A stretch of 64,000 nt of DNA from an uncultured Collinsella sp. (GCA_958443265.1 CAUCKA010000004.1:62001-126000); one strand, 5' to 3'; positions 41,161-50,110 are shown, counted from the first letter of the stretch. A program made the numbers and translations. The notes: generated from the letters alone by a model not told the origin.

Positions 41161-41634
41161 ATGGATTCCAAAAGACTTGCCGAGATAGCCGATGTTATGG
41201 AGGACCGCGGCCTCACGCGCGTACGTGTTGAGGAGCCCGATGGCACCGCGGTCGAGCTCGAGCGCGCGAGCGCCGCGCAGCCGGTTGCCGTGCCCATGCC
41301 CATGCCGAGCGCCATGGCCGCTCAAGTTGCAGCTCCCACAGTCGCGCCTGCCGCACCGGAACCTGCCGCGCAGGCACCTGCCGCCGCGTCGGAGCCTAAG
41401 GGCACCGAGGTGACTGCTCCCATGGTCGGCGTTTTCTATGCTGCCCCGGCGCCGGGCGACGAGCCGTTTGTGCACGTGGGCTCCAAGGTCAAAGCCGGCG
41501 AGACCCTCTGCATCATCGAGGCCATGAAGGTCCTCAACGAGGTGACGGCGGAGGCGGATGGCGAGGTGCTCGAGATCTGCGTGGCCGACGGCGACCTCGT
41601 GGAGTTTGGCAGCTGCCTCATGAGGATCGGATAG
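41161..41634 (+). CDS. accB: Biotin carboxyl carrier protein of acetyl-CoA carboxylase
   Basis: This 157-residue protein has an N-terminal helix region, an Ala/Pro-rich linker (about residues 40-78) and a C-terminal biotinyl domain with the modified lysine at about 123 in IEAMKVLNEV. The biotin is attached by BirA, encoded divergently at the operon start. The start follows GAGGAGCTAGAGC and overlaps the fabF end closely. Confidence 0.95.
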   Translation: MDSKRLAEIADVMEDRGLTRVRVEEPDGTAVELERASAAQPVAVPMPMPSAMAAQVAAPTVAPAAPEPAAQAPAAASEPKGTEVTAPMVGVFYAAPAPGDEPFVHVGSKVKAGETLCIIEAMKVLNEVTAEADGEVLEICVADGDLVEFGSCLMRIG

Positions 41635-41643
41635 GTGATATCC

Positions 41644-42066
41644 ATGAACAAAGAGGAGCTCAAGAAGCTGTTGCCGCATCGCGAGCCGATGCTTTTGCTC
41701 GACGAAGCCGAGCTGGTGGGCGACGAGGCCCACGGCAAGATCACGATTACGGGCGACGAGTACTTTTTGCAGGGGCATTTTCCGGGAAACCCGGTAGTCC
41801 CCGGCGTGATTCAGTGCGAGATGCTCGCCCAAAACTGTTGCGTGCTGCTGATGGGCGACGAGGAGGCGCGCGGCGCGACGCCGTTCTATACGAGCCTCGA
41901 TAAGGTGCGCTTTAAGCGTCCGGTGCGCCCGGGCGACACGGTTGATCTGGTGTGCACCATCACGCGTGCGCGCGGGCCGTTCCGCTTTGCGACGGGTACC
42001 GTGAGCGTCAACGGTGAGGTTTGCTGCCGCGCCGATATGTCTTTTGCACTCATGCACGAAAGTTAA
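41644..42066 (+). CDS. fabZ: 3-hydroxyacyl-ACP dehydratase
   Basis: This 140-residue hot-dog-fold enzyme has the catalytic motif HFPGNPVVPGV with the histidine near residue 48 and the glutamate in IQCEMLAQ. It dehydrates 3-hydroxyacyl-ACP. It starts nine bases after accB; an alternative GTG at 41635 is possible. No FabA, FabM or FabN-type isomerase is seen in the operon. Confidence 0.95.
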   Translation: MNKEELKKLLPHREPMLLLDEAELVGDEAHGKITITGDEYFLQGHFPGNPVVPGVIQCEMLAQNCCVLLMGDEEARGATPFYTSLDKVRFKRPVRPGDTVDLVCTITRARGPFRFATGTVSVNGEVCCRADMSFALMHES

Positions 42067-42076
42067 GGAAGGCTTC

Positions 42077-43420
42077 ATGTTCGACAAAGTGCTCATCGCC
42101 AACCGCGGCGAAGTCGCGGTCCGTGTTATCCGCGCGTGCCGCGATATGGGCATCAAGACCGTCGCCGTTTATTCCACGGCCGATGCGGACGCGCTGCACG
42201 TGCAGCTTGCCGACGAGGCGTATTGCATCGGCGGCCCGCGTCTTGCCGAGAGCTACCTCAACGACGATGCCGTGCTCACCTGTGCCGTGAAGTCGGGGGC
42301 AAAGGCGATCCATCCTGGCTACGGTTTCTTTTCCGAGAAGGCGAGCTTCGTGCGCGACTGCGACAAGTATGGTCTAGCGTTTGTCGGTCCCTCGGCCGAG
42401 GTCATCGACAGCATGGGCGACAAGGATGCCGCACGCCGAACGGCTGCCGCGGCGGGCGTACCCATCGTGCCGGGCTGCGATTTGCTCAAAAGTCCCGAGG
42501 AGGCGACGGCCGAGGCCGAGCGCATTGGCTGCCCCGTGCTCATCAAGGCGCGTGCAGGTGGCGGCGGTCGCGGCATTCGCAAGGTCGAGTGCGTGGAAGA
42601 CGCGGCAAAGGCGTTCATCGAGGCGCGTGCCGAGGGCGAGGCCGTTTTTGGCGACGGCGAGTGCTACATGGAGAAGTTCGTCGCGCCGGCCCACCACGTT
42701 GAGGTGCAGATTATGGCCGATAAGCAGGGCCATGTGTTTTCGCTCGGCGAGCGCGAGTGCTCGGTGCAGCGTCGCAACCAAAAGCTGATCGAGGAGAGCC
42801 CCGCGCCGTGCCTCGACGGACACGACGACATTCGTGCTCGCATGCACAAGGCGGCGCGTGACCTGGCTCGTGCCGTCGGCTACGAAGGAGCCGGTACCAT
42901 CGAGTTCCTGTATTCGGACGACGGCAATTTCTACTTTATGGAAATGAACACGCGCTTGCAGGTGGAGCATCCGGTTACGGAGTTTGTGACCGATACCGAC
43001 TTGGTCAAGTGGCAGCTGCGCGTGGCGGCCGGCCAGCCTTTGCCCTTTGAGCAGGAGGACATGCCGGTCCGCAACCACGCCATGGAGTGCCGCATCAATG
43101 CCGAAACGCCGGACTTTCTGCCGTCATGCGGAACGGTCACCGCGTTGCGTGTACCGGGTGGTCCGCGCGTGCGCTGGGATTCGGCCATGTTCACCGGTGC
43201 GACAGTTCCGCCGTACTACGACTCCATGCTCGGCAAGCTCATCGTGTGTGCGCCCACGCGTGACGGCGCCATTCGCAAGATGCGCTCGGCCCTGGGCGAG
43301 CTCGTGATTGAGGGCGTGAGCGAAAACAGCGAACTGCAGCTCGACGTGCTGGCAAACGATGAGTTCTTGTCGGGCATGTACCACACCGATCTGATGGGGC
43401 ATCTCTATGCTGATGAATAG
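42077..43420 (+). CDS. accC: Biotin carboxylase subunit of acetyl-CoA carboxylase
   Basis: This 447-residue ATP-grasp enzyme begins FDKVLIANRGEVAVRVIRAC and contains the glycine-rich ATP loop KARAGGGGRGIRKV, NFYFMEMNTRLQVEHPVTE and the conserved GYGFFSEKASF. It carboxylates the biotin on AccB. ATG 42077 follows TTAAGGAAGGC. Its end overlaps accDA by 14 bases. Confidence 0.97.
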   Translation: MFDKVLIANRGEVAVRVIRACRDMGIKTVAVYSTADADALHVQLADEAYCIGGPRLAESYLNDDAVLTCAVKSGAKAIHPGYGFFSEKASFVRDCDKYGLAFVGPSAEVIDSMGDKDAARRTAAAAGVPIVPGCDLLKSPEEATAEAERIGCPVLIKARAGGGGRGIRKVECVEDAAKAFIEARAEGEAVFGDGECYMEKFVAPAHHVEVQIMADKQGHVFSLGERECSVQRRNQKLIEESPAPCLDGHDDIRARMHKAARDLARAVGYEGAGTIEFLYSDDGNFYFMEMNTRLQVEHPVTEFVTDTDLVKWQLRVAAGQPLPFEQEDMPVRNHAMECRINAETPDFLPSCGTVTALRVPGGPRVRWDSAMFTGATVPPYYDSMLGKLIVCAPTRDGAIRKMRSALGELVIEGVSENSELQLDVLANDEFLSGMYHTDLMGHLYADE

Positions 43421-45131
43421 AAAAGCGAAGACGGTCAACGTCCTCGAGGGGCCGATGACCGAGTCGTGCGCCGAGTTTCCCGCGCGCCACGTGTTTATCA
43501 AGTGCCCGGGGTGCCGCCGTGTGATCGATGAGGCACGCCTGCACGACAACCTCGAGGTCTGTCCTCGTTGCGGCAAACACTTTCGCGTGAGCGGTCGCGC
43601 GCGCATGCGCATGACGGTCGACGAGGGCACGTTTGAGGAATGGGATGCTAATCTGGCGTCGGAGGACTTCCTCTCGTTTCCCGGTTATGCCGACAAGCTC
43701 AAGGGCGCGGTCGAGCGTTCGGGCGAGCGCGATGCCGTTGTGTGCGGCAGGGGCAAAATCTGCGGTTGCGATACGGCGCTCTTCTTTATGGATGCCAACT
43801 TTATGATGGGCTCGATGGGTTCCGTGGTGGGCGAGAAGATCTGTCACGCATTTGAGCGTGCGACCGAGCTGGGATTGCCAGTCGTCGGCTTTACCGTTTC
43901 GGGCGGTGCGCGCATGCAAGAGGGCGTGACCTCGCTTATGCAGATGGCCAAGATTTCTGCGGCGGTTAGGCGCCACAGCGAGGCGGGCGGCCTGTATATC
44001 ACGGTGCTCACCGACCCCACGACCGGAGGCGTAACCGCGAGCTTTGCCATGGAGGGCGACATTATCCTGGCCGAGCCCGATGCCCTGACGGCATTTGCCG
44101 GCCCGCGCGTGATCGAGCAGAACATGCACAAGCGCCTGCCCAAGGGATTCCAACGCTCCGAGTTTTTGCTGGAGCACGGCTTTTGCGATGCCGTTGTTCC
44201 GCGTGGCGAGATTGCGCTCACGGTAGGCGAGTTGCTGGCGCTGCACGAAGGGCACGCGCCCGGCTTGGGGGCACCGCATGAGATCGTGCATACGGGTCGC
44301 CGCGGCAAAAAGTTGGGACACTTGTTCAAGCGCTCGGCCGCACCAAAAACCGCGCTCGAGATTGTTAAGCAGACCCGCTCGGCAGATCGCGCCACGGCGG
44401 GTGAGATGATCTCGCTGGGCCTCGACGGATTCGTTGAGCTGCACGGCGACCGTTACTTTGGCGACGACGCCGCTGTGTTGGCTGGCATTGGCTGGAAAGA
44501 CGGACGCCCCGTAACGGTCATCGCCATCGAGCGCGGCACCACGACCAAAGAGCGTATCCGCCGCAACTTTGGCATGGCGCATCCCGAGGGCTACCGCAAG
44601 GCGCGTCGCCTTATGCGTCAGGCCGAAAAGTTTGGTCGACCGGTTCTGTGCCTGGTCGATACTTCGGGCGCGTTTTGCGGCATCGGTGCCGAGGAGCGCG
44701 GCCAGGGCGAGGCGATCGCCCAGAATCTCATGGAGATGAGCGGCCTTAAGACGCCGATTGTCTCGGTGGTGACAGGCGAGGGCGGCTCTGGTGGCGCGCT
44801 GGCGCTATCCGTGGCCGACCGCATCCTGATGCTCTCGAGCTCGGCCTATTCGGTCGTGAGCCCCGAGGCCTGTGCGTCGATCCTGTGGAAGGATACCGAG
44901 CGCGCGGATGAGGCCGCCGAGGCGCTGAAGCTCACGGCCCCCGATCTGTTGGCGCTCGGCATCATCGACGGCATTGTTGACGATAGGGGCCTGTCGCATG
45001 AGGAGATCGCCGGTGCCGTCATGTCCTCGGCATTTGATGCCTTCGATACGCTTGGGCAGCTCGACGACGCCACCCTCACAAACCTCCGCTACGAAAAGTA
45101 CCGCACAATCGGTCAGTACCGCACGATGTGA
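43407..45131 (+). CDS. Acetyl-CoA carboxylase carboxyltransferase, fused beta-alpha (AccD-AccA)
   Basis: This 574-residue protein joins both carboxyltransferase subunits. The N-terminal half is AccD-like with a zinc site (cysteines near 33, 36, 52 and 55 in KCPGCRR and VCPRCGKH) and VVGFTVSGGARMQEG. The C-terminal half, from about residue 290, is AccA-like with LVDTSGAFCGIGAEERGQ and EGGSGGALALSVAD. It moves carboxyl from biotin to acetyl-CoA. Start ATG 43407 overlaps accC; ATG 43413 is an alternative. In many bacteria the two are separate genes. Confidence 0.95.
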   Translation: MLMNRKAKTVNVLEGPMTESCAEFPARHVFIKCPGCRRVIDEARLHDNLEVCPRCGKHFRVSGRARMRMTVDEGTFEEWDANLASEDFLSFPGYADKLKGAVERSGERDAVVCGRGKICGCDTALFFMDANFMMGSMGSVVGEKICHAFERATELGLPVVGFTVSGGARMQEGVTSLMQMAKISAAVRRHSEAGGLYITVLTDPTTGGVTASFAMEGDIILAEPDALTAFAGPRVIEQNMHKRLPKGFQRSEFLLEHGFCDAVVPRGEIALTVGELLALHEGHAPGLGAPHEIVHTGRRGKKLGHLFKRSAAPKTALEIVKQTRSADRATAGEMISLGLDGFVELHGDRYFGDDAAVLAGIGWKDGRPVTVIAIERGTTTKERIRRNFGMAHPEGYRKARRLMRQAEKFGRPVLCLVDTSGAFCGIGAEERGQGEAIAQNLMEMSGLKTPIVSVVTGEGGSGGALALSVADRILMLSSSAYSVVSPEACASILWKDTERADEAAEALKLTAPDLLALGIIDGIVDDRGLSHEEIAGAVMSSAFDAFDTLGQLDDATLTNLRYEKYRTIGQYRTM

Positions 45132-45147
45132 CAAAGGAAAAGTCTGC

Positions 45148-46386
45148 ATGTCACATTGGGAAAGGCGTTCCATGTCACAAGTTTCTAACACCTCGTTTAC
45201 AACGACGGTCTCATCAAACGCCATGGCCGTGGTGGACTATCTGTCCAAAAGCATGATGTCGGCGCTGCCGTTTATTATCTGCGCGGCGTTGTTCCGTACC
45301 GTCGCCGTCATTATGGGCGAAGGCATGCTGGGCCTGTGGTCTGCCGATTCCGAAATCTATCGCCTGTTCTACAGTTGGCTCTATAACGCCGGCTACTACT
45401 TTTTGCCCATTTATCTTGGTTGGGCGGCTGCCCGCCAGCTCGGTTGCTCGGAGCAGCTGGGCATGATGCTGGGCGGCGTATTGATTGCGCCCGATCTGCT
45501 TAAGCTCGTCGATGCCGCATCGACGACGGGGGCATCGATGACTTCCGTGTATGGCCTGCTTCCCGCGCCGGTCAACGATTACACGACAACTGTTATCCCG
45601 GTTCTCATCTCGGTGCCCGTGCTATGGCGAGTGGAGTGTTTCTTTCGGCGCGTTATCCCTCAGGCCGTGGCGTTTTCGTTCGTTCCGTTTGCAACCATGC
45701 TCGTTATGGTTCCGGTTTCGCTGTGTATTACGGCGCCGGCGGGCAGCTATCTGGGCATGCTGTTGGGCCAGCTTATGTTTATGCTTGGTAATTCCGGTGG
45801 CATCGTGTCGCTGCTCACGCTCATGGGGCTTGCCGCGGGTTGGGAGTTCCTAAAGATCGCCGGCGTCAGCAACGTTGTCCTATCGCTCGCCTATGCGCAG
45901 TTTATGAGTGTGGGAACGGATTCGTGTATCCTGATCGCCGCGACGATGGCAACGTTCGCCGTTTGGGGCATGCCCTTTGGCGCGTCGCTCCGCGTTGCGG
46001 ATAAGGACGAGAAGGCGCTCATGCTGGGCTATTCAATCTCGGGTGTTCTTGGCGGCGTAAGCGAGCCGGCGCTGTACGGTTGCGGCTTCAAATATGGCAG
46101 GTGCCTGACGTGCATGGCCATCGGCGGCGCCGTCGGAGGCCTTGTTGCGGCCGTGGGCCACGTTACGGCCTATACCATCGGCATGACGAATGTCCTCATG
46201 GTCATTGGCTTTGCCACGGGCGGCATCTCGAACCTGCTGTGGTGCTGCGCTGCCGGCGGTGTGGCATTTGCTGTGTCTGCGGCGCTGAGCTACTGCTTTG
46301 GCGTGGTGTCGGCGAGGGGGCGGGCGGCAGAAGACGAAGTCGATTCGCCCGAAACAGTGGCGAGCGCTGCTGAAGCAAGCGTATAA
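45148..46386 (+). CDS. Orphan PTS EIIC, beta-glucoside (BglF) type
   Basis: This 412-residue membrane protein has about ten hydrophobic segments and EIIC signatures of the beta-glucoside family: MLGGVLIAPD and SGVLGGVSEPALYG. No EIIB or EIIA domain is attached or adjacent, so if it works as a PTS permease it must borrow both. Starts at 45148 or 45172 are in frame; the first has AAAGGAAAAG upstream. It begins 16 bases after accDA and is followed by a terminator, so it is probably the last gene of the fatty-acid operon, an odd pairing. Confidence 0.8.
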   Translation: MSHWERRSMSQVSNTSFTTTVSSNAMAVVDYLSKSMMSALPFIICAALFRTVAVIMGEGMLGLWSADSEIYRLFYSWLYNAGYYFLPIYLGWAAARQLGCSEQLGMMLGGVLIAPDLLKLVDAASTTGASMTSVYGLLPAPVNDYTTTVIPVLISVPVLWRVECFFRRVIPQAVAFSFVPFATMLVMVPVSLCITAPAGSYLGMLLGQLMFMLGNSGGIVSLLTLMGLAAGWEFLKIAGVSNVVLSLAYAQFMSVGTDSCILIAATMATFAVWGMPFGASLRVADKDEKALMLGYSISGVLGGVSEPALYGCGFKYGRCLTCMAIGGAVGGLVAAVGHVTAYTIGMTNVLMVIGFATGGISNLLWCCAAGGVAFAVSAALSYCFGVVSARGRAAEDEVDSPETVASAAEASV

Positions 46387-46424
46387 ACCTGTGCGACAAA
46401 AGGACGATTCCTTTGTCATGTTCC

Positions 46425-46457
46425 AAGGTCGTGGCCCGTGTGGGTTGCGGCCTTTTT
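46425..46457 (+). terminator. Rho-independent terminator of the fab/EIIC unit
   Basis: AAGGTCGTGGCCC pairs with GGGTTGCGGCCTT (several G-T wobbles) and TTTTT follows. A smaller hairpin (GACAAA/TTTGTC) precedes it at about 46395-46418. Confidence 0.75.
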
Positions 46458-46536
46458 GTATCTGTGGGGCAAAGTGGCTACACTACAATCCGTTTGAGCA
46501 ATAGATATATAGGTAGTACCGTGGGGGCGGATATAG

Positions 46537-47691
46537 ATGGTCGAGTGGATTGTTAAGCGTGCGCAGGGCGACCGTGCGCGCGTAGGCACGTTGACGGGCG
46601 TGGTGTGTATTCTCACCAATGTGGCACTATGCGCTGCGAAGGGTGCAATTGGCGTGCTGTCGGGTTCGGTTTCGATCGTGGCAGACGCCATGAACAACCT
46701 TTCCGATGCCAGCTCGAATATCGTGAGCGTGCTGGGCTTTAAGCTGGCGAGTAAGCCCGCCGACCCCGAACATCCTTACGGCCACGGTCGCTACGAGTAT
46801 CTCTCGGGTCTGGTCGTGGCGGCACTCGTGCTGCTGATTGGCGTTGAGCTGGTGAAGTCCTCGGTTGAGCGCGCCATCCACCCCGAACCCGTCGAGTTCT
46901 CGCTTGCCCTGGTGGCAGTTCTAGTGCTTTCGATGGTTGTTAAGCTGTGGATGGCGGCTCTCAACCAAAAGCTCGGTGACCGCATTGAGTCCGAGACGCT
47001 GCATGCGACCGCGCAGGATTCCAAGAACGATGTCCTCGCCACAGGCGCCGTGTTAGCGTGCGCAATTGTTTCGCAGGTGACGCACATCAATCTTGACGCA
47101 TGGGTCGGCCTTGCCGTTGGCGCTTATATTGGCTGGAGCGGCTTCGAACTCATCCAGGATACGGTGAGCCCGCTTTTGGGCCAGACGCCCGATCCTAAGC
47201 TGGTCAAGCACATTCGAGACAAGATCATGAGCTACCCCGGCGTTTTGGGCGTTCACGATCTGATGGTTCACGACTACGGCCCGGGCAGGAAGTTCGCAAG
47301 CGCTCACGCTGAGATGGCAGCCGAGGCCAGCCCGCTGGAAAGCCATGACACGCTCGATAACATTGAGCAGGCGTTTAGGAACGAAGACGGCATGATTGTC
47401 ACACTTCACTACGACCCCATCGTGACCGACGATCCAAAGGTGGCGAGCATGCGCTTGCGTATCAACGCTATGGCTCAAGAGATCGATAGCCGCCTTTCAA
47501 TTCACGATCTGCGCTGTGTGCCGGGTCCCACGCACACCAATGTGATTTTCGACTGCGTACGCCCCTCGGATTTGGCGATGAGCGCCGAGGACCTAAAGCG
47601 CGCGTTGGCGAAACGTGTCGAATCCGAATACCCCAAGTCGATTGCCAAGATCACGATCGACGAAGACTACGTAGACCATACCCACGAGTAG
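46537..47691 (+). CDS. Cation diffusion facilitator (CDF) metal transporter
   Basis: This 384-residue protein has six membrane segments in its first 200 residues and a cytoplasmic C-terminal metal-sensing domain. The transport site shows SIVADAMNNLSDASSN in helix 2 and HATAQDSKNDVL in helix 5, the usual Asp/His set for divalent cation-proton antiport. A longer C-terminus (about 90 residues beyond the usual domain) follows VHDYGPGRKFASAHAEM. It probably exports Zn2+, Fe2+ or Mn2+. It starts 80 bases after the terminator of the preceding unit. Confidence 0.88.
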   Translation: MVEWIVKRAQGDRARVGTLTGVVCILTNVALCAAKGAIGVLSGSVSIVADAMNNLSDASSNIVSVLGFKLASKPADPEHPYGHGRYEYLSGLVVAALVLLIGVELVKSSVERAIHPEPVEFSLALVAVLVLSMVVKLWMAALNQKLGDRIESETLHATAQDSKNDVLATGAVLACAIVSQVTHINLDAWVGLAVGAYIGWSGFELIQDTVSPLLGQTPDPKLVKHIRDKIMSYPGVLGVHDLMVHDYGPGRKFASAHAEMAAEASPLESHDTLDNIEQAFRNEDGMIVTLHYDPIVTDDPKVASMRLRINAMAQEIDSRLSIHDLRCVPGPTHTNVIFDCVRPSDLAMSAEDLKRALAKRVESEYPKSIAKITIDEDYVDHTHE

Positions 47692-47730
47692 GGCTGAGCC
47701 GGTAAAGCAAGTTATACAGAAGGGGAGAGC

Positions 47731-48357
47731 ATGAAGCGTCTATATCTACTCCGCCACGGCCAGACAGAATTCAACGTCAAAAAGCTGGTCCAGGGCCGCT
47801 GCGATTCACCGTTAACCGACCTGGGCCGTAAACAAGCGGGAATGGCAGCCGCGTGGCTCAAAGCCCACGGCGTCGTCCCCGACAAAGTGGTCTCATCACC
47901 CTTAGGCCGGGCCATGGATACAGCTCAGCTCGTCGCTACCGAACTCCTCGGCCCGGACGCTGCCGTCGACCCCTGCGAAGGCATCATCGAGCGCTGCTAC
48001 GGCGCCTTCGAAGAAGGCCCCCACGACGCCCTGCCCACCGATGTCTGGGACCCGGGCGAGGACCTGGTCCCCTTCGGAGGAGAAGGAAGCCGCGCACTGC
48101 AAGAACGCATGGTAGGTACCCTCACCAATCTCATGGGCGCCGAGGGCATCGAAACCCTCCTAGCAGTAAGCCACGGCAGCGCCAGCCGCCAATTCATCAA
48201 GGCTGCAGCCCCAGAGGGTTTCGAACTCCCAGCAAAACTCCCCAATTGCGCCATCATGATTTTCGATTTCGAAGAGGAAAAGCCACAAGCAGAGGGCGAG
48301 CCAATGCAATGCAAGTTCACCCTCCAGCAAATAGTGGACCCCCAACAAAGTCATTAG
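47731..48357 (+). CDS. Histidine phosphatase (phosphoglycerate-mutase-like)
   Basis: This 208-residue protein begins with the phosphatase signature LYLLRHGQTEFN (phosphohistidine at about 9) and has the second histidine in LLAVSHGSASRQF. It may act on phosphoglycerate, a phosphosugar or another phosphomonoester; short members are usually broad phosphatases. The start follows AAGGGGAGAGC. The gene is C- and A-rich on the coding strand with A-ending codons (for example CTA, GCA, GTA), unlike most neighbours. Palindrome C follows 48 bases after the stop. Confidence 0.85.
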   Translation: MKRLYLLRHGQTEFNVKKLVQGRCDSPLTDLGRKQAGMAAAWLKAHGVVPDKVVSSPLGRAMDTAQLVATELLGPDAAVDPCEGIIERCYGAFEEGPHDALPTDVWDPGEDLVPFGGEGSRALQERMVGTLTNLMGAEGIETLLAVSHGSASRQFIKAAAPEGFELPAKLPNCAIMIFDFEEEKPQAEGEPMQCKFTLQQIVDPQQSH

Positions 48358-48405
48358 CCTGAACGAGCAGAGTTAAGCAGACATCAACGTGTCGTCTCCC
48401 GAGCA

Positions 48406-48544
48406 CGGCGGAGGGGGCGGGCCTGAGACATATTAAGGTTGTCGCGAGTTCCGCACGAACAGGAGAGCACTTAATGTGCTCTCCGTCGTGAGCAGGACTG
48501 TAGAGCAGCAACCTTAATATGTCTCAGGCCCGCCCCCTCCGCCG
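48406..48544. repeat. Nested palindromic element, family A copy 3
   Basis: Perfect 36-base arms (48406-48441 and 48509-48544) enclose a 67-base core almost identical to that at 31166-31232. The inner stem (GGAGAGCAC/GTGCTCTCC, loop TTAAT) differs from copy 2 by changes on both strands. It lies 273 bases upstream of rplC. The rest of the 48358-48816 gap holds the shared motif at 48607-48632 and a small hairpin (GCGTAC/GTACGC near 48757-48779); no gene is seen. Confidence 0.85.
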
Positions 48545-48606
48545 CACACTGGGAACGTGCCACGCACTTTACCTGCGTAAACAATGTGAGTGAAATATGA
48601 ATCTCG

Positions 48607-48632
48607 ATGGATACGCCCGCAGCCGTGTATAC
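48607..48632 (+). promoter_or_regulatory. Ribosomal-promoter motif, rplC copy
   Basis: ATGGATACGCCCGCAGCCGT followed by GTATAC matches the stretch upstream of rplB (50472-50497) at 23 of 26 positions. TATACT at 48628-48633 could be the -10 of the rplC operon. It is about 210 bases upstream of rplC. Confidence 0.5.
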
Positions 48633-48816
48633 TAAACAGCTGTGTGTAACCAGGGGAGTATTCTGGCTGGACAAAATGCCTGCTTAATAGGGTTGTCAGG
48701 TAGTCCGGGCGCAATACAAGACTGGGGAGCACGTCGTGTAAGTAGTGGTCCTCTAGGGGCGTACGCTCGGTGGTGTACGCATTGTCCCAAGACCACGCGA
48801 GAGTTGGGATCATATC

Positions 48817-49437
48817 TTGATCAGCATGATTCTCGGCCGCAAGATTGGCATGACCCAGGTTTGGGACGAGGACGACAACGTCGTTCCCGTCACGGTCATC
48901 CAGGCTGGCCCCTGCGCTGTCTCGCAGGTTAAAACTCAGGCAACCGACGGCTATGACGCCGTCCAGATCGGTTTCGGCGACATCAAGGCCAAGAACGTGA
49001 ACAAGCCCATGGCTGGTCACTTCGCCAAGGCTGGCGTCGAGCCTGTCCGCTTCCTTCGTGAGGTCCGCGTCGAGAACGGCGAGGAGCACAAGGTCGGCGA
49101 GGTCGTCACCGTCGCTGATTTCGCTGATGTCGAGAAGGTCGACGTCATCGGTACCTCCAAGGGTAAGGGCTTCCAGGGTCGCATCAAGCGCTGGGGTCAG
49201 CGCCGCGGTCCTATGACGCATGGTTCTCACTTCCAGCGTCACCCCGGTTCTATCGGTCAGTGCGCCTATCCTGCGCGTGTCCTCAAGGGCGTCAAGATGG
49301 CCGGTCACATGGGTAACGAGCGCGTTACCGTCAAGAACCTTTCCGTTGTCCGCATCGATGCCGAGCAGAACCTCATCTTGGTCAAGGGCGCTGTCCCGGG
49401 TGCCAAGAATGGTCTCGTCGCCATCCGTATGGCCTAA
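48817..49437 (+). CDS. rplC: Ribosomal protein L3
   Basis: This 206-residue protein has ILGRKIGMTQVWDED at the start and the central SKGKGFQGRIKRWG and RRGPMTHGSHFQR loop that reaches the peptidyl-transferase centre. The start is TTG 48817 (giving MISMILGR, like relatives); ATG 48826 is an alternative. It leads the S10-type cluster, but rpsJ, its usual first gene, is at 34579. Confidence 0.97.
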   Translation: MISMILGRKIGMTQVWDEDDNVVPVTVIQAGPCAVSQVKTQATDGYDAVQIGFGDIKAKNVNKPMAGHFAKAGVEPVRFLREVRVENGEEHKVGEVVTVADFADVEKVDVIGTSKGKGFQGRIKRWGQRRGPMTHGSHFQRHPGSIGQCAYPARVLKGVKMAGHMGNERVTVKNLSVVRIDAEQNLILVKGAVPGAKNGLVAIRMA

Positions 49438-49483
49438 GGGCCCAGCCCATTTAGCCCAGCGTCATACCAAGGAGAACACTTAA

Positions 49484-50110
49484 ATGGCAAAGTTTGAAGT
49501 AAAGAACAGCGAGGGCAAGAAGGTCGCCGAGGCCGAGCTCGCCGCTGAGGTGTACGGCATCGAGCCGAACATCCACGTTATGCACCACATCGTCAAGTGC
49601 CAGATGGCCTCTTGGCGTCAGGGCACCCAGTCCGCTAAGGGCCGCTCTGAGGTTTCCGGTGGTGGCAAGAAGCCTTGGCGTCAGAAGGGCACCGGCCGTG
49701 CCCGCCAGGGTTCCATCCGTGCTGCCCAGTGGCGTCACGGTGGCGTCGTCTTCGCCCCCAAGCCCCGTTCTTACGCTAAGCGTATGAACAACAAGGAGGT
49801 CAAGCTGGCTATGCGCTCCGCGCTGTCCGCCAAGCTGGCCGATGGCGAGCTCGTGCTCGTCGACGACTACGGCTTCGAGAAGCCTTCCACCAAGGCTGCC
49901 GTCGCCATGCTCAAGGCTCTCGGTCTTGAGGGCAAGCGTCTGACCATCATCGTTCGCGATGAGGACGTCAATGCCTACCTGTCGTTCCGCAACATTCCCA
50001 AGACGTTCATCATCACTGCCGACGAGGCCAACACCTACGATCTCGTCAACAACAACGCCGTGCTGATGCCCGCCGACATCGCCGCTCACTTCGGGGAGGT
50101 GCTTGCATAA
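49484..50110 (+). CDS. rplD: Ribosomal protein L4
   Basis: This 208-residue protein shows the L4 extended loop GGGKKPWRQKGTGRARQGS and SAKLADGELVLVDDY. L4 lines the exit tunnel and in E. coli also represses the S10 operon. It starts 46 bases after rplC behind AAGGAGAAC and is followed without a gap by rplW. Confidence 0.97.
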   Translation: MAKFEVKNSEGKKVAEAELAAEVYGIEPNIHVMHHIVKCQMASWRQGTQSAKGRSEVSGGGKKPWRQKGTGRARQGSIRAAQWRHGGVVFAPKPRSYAKRMNNKEVKLAMRSALSAKLADGELVLVDDYGFEKPSTKAAVAMLKALGLEGKRLTIIVRDEDVNAYLSFRNIPKTFIITADEANTYDLVNNNAVLMPADIAAHFGEVLA

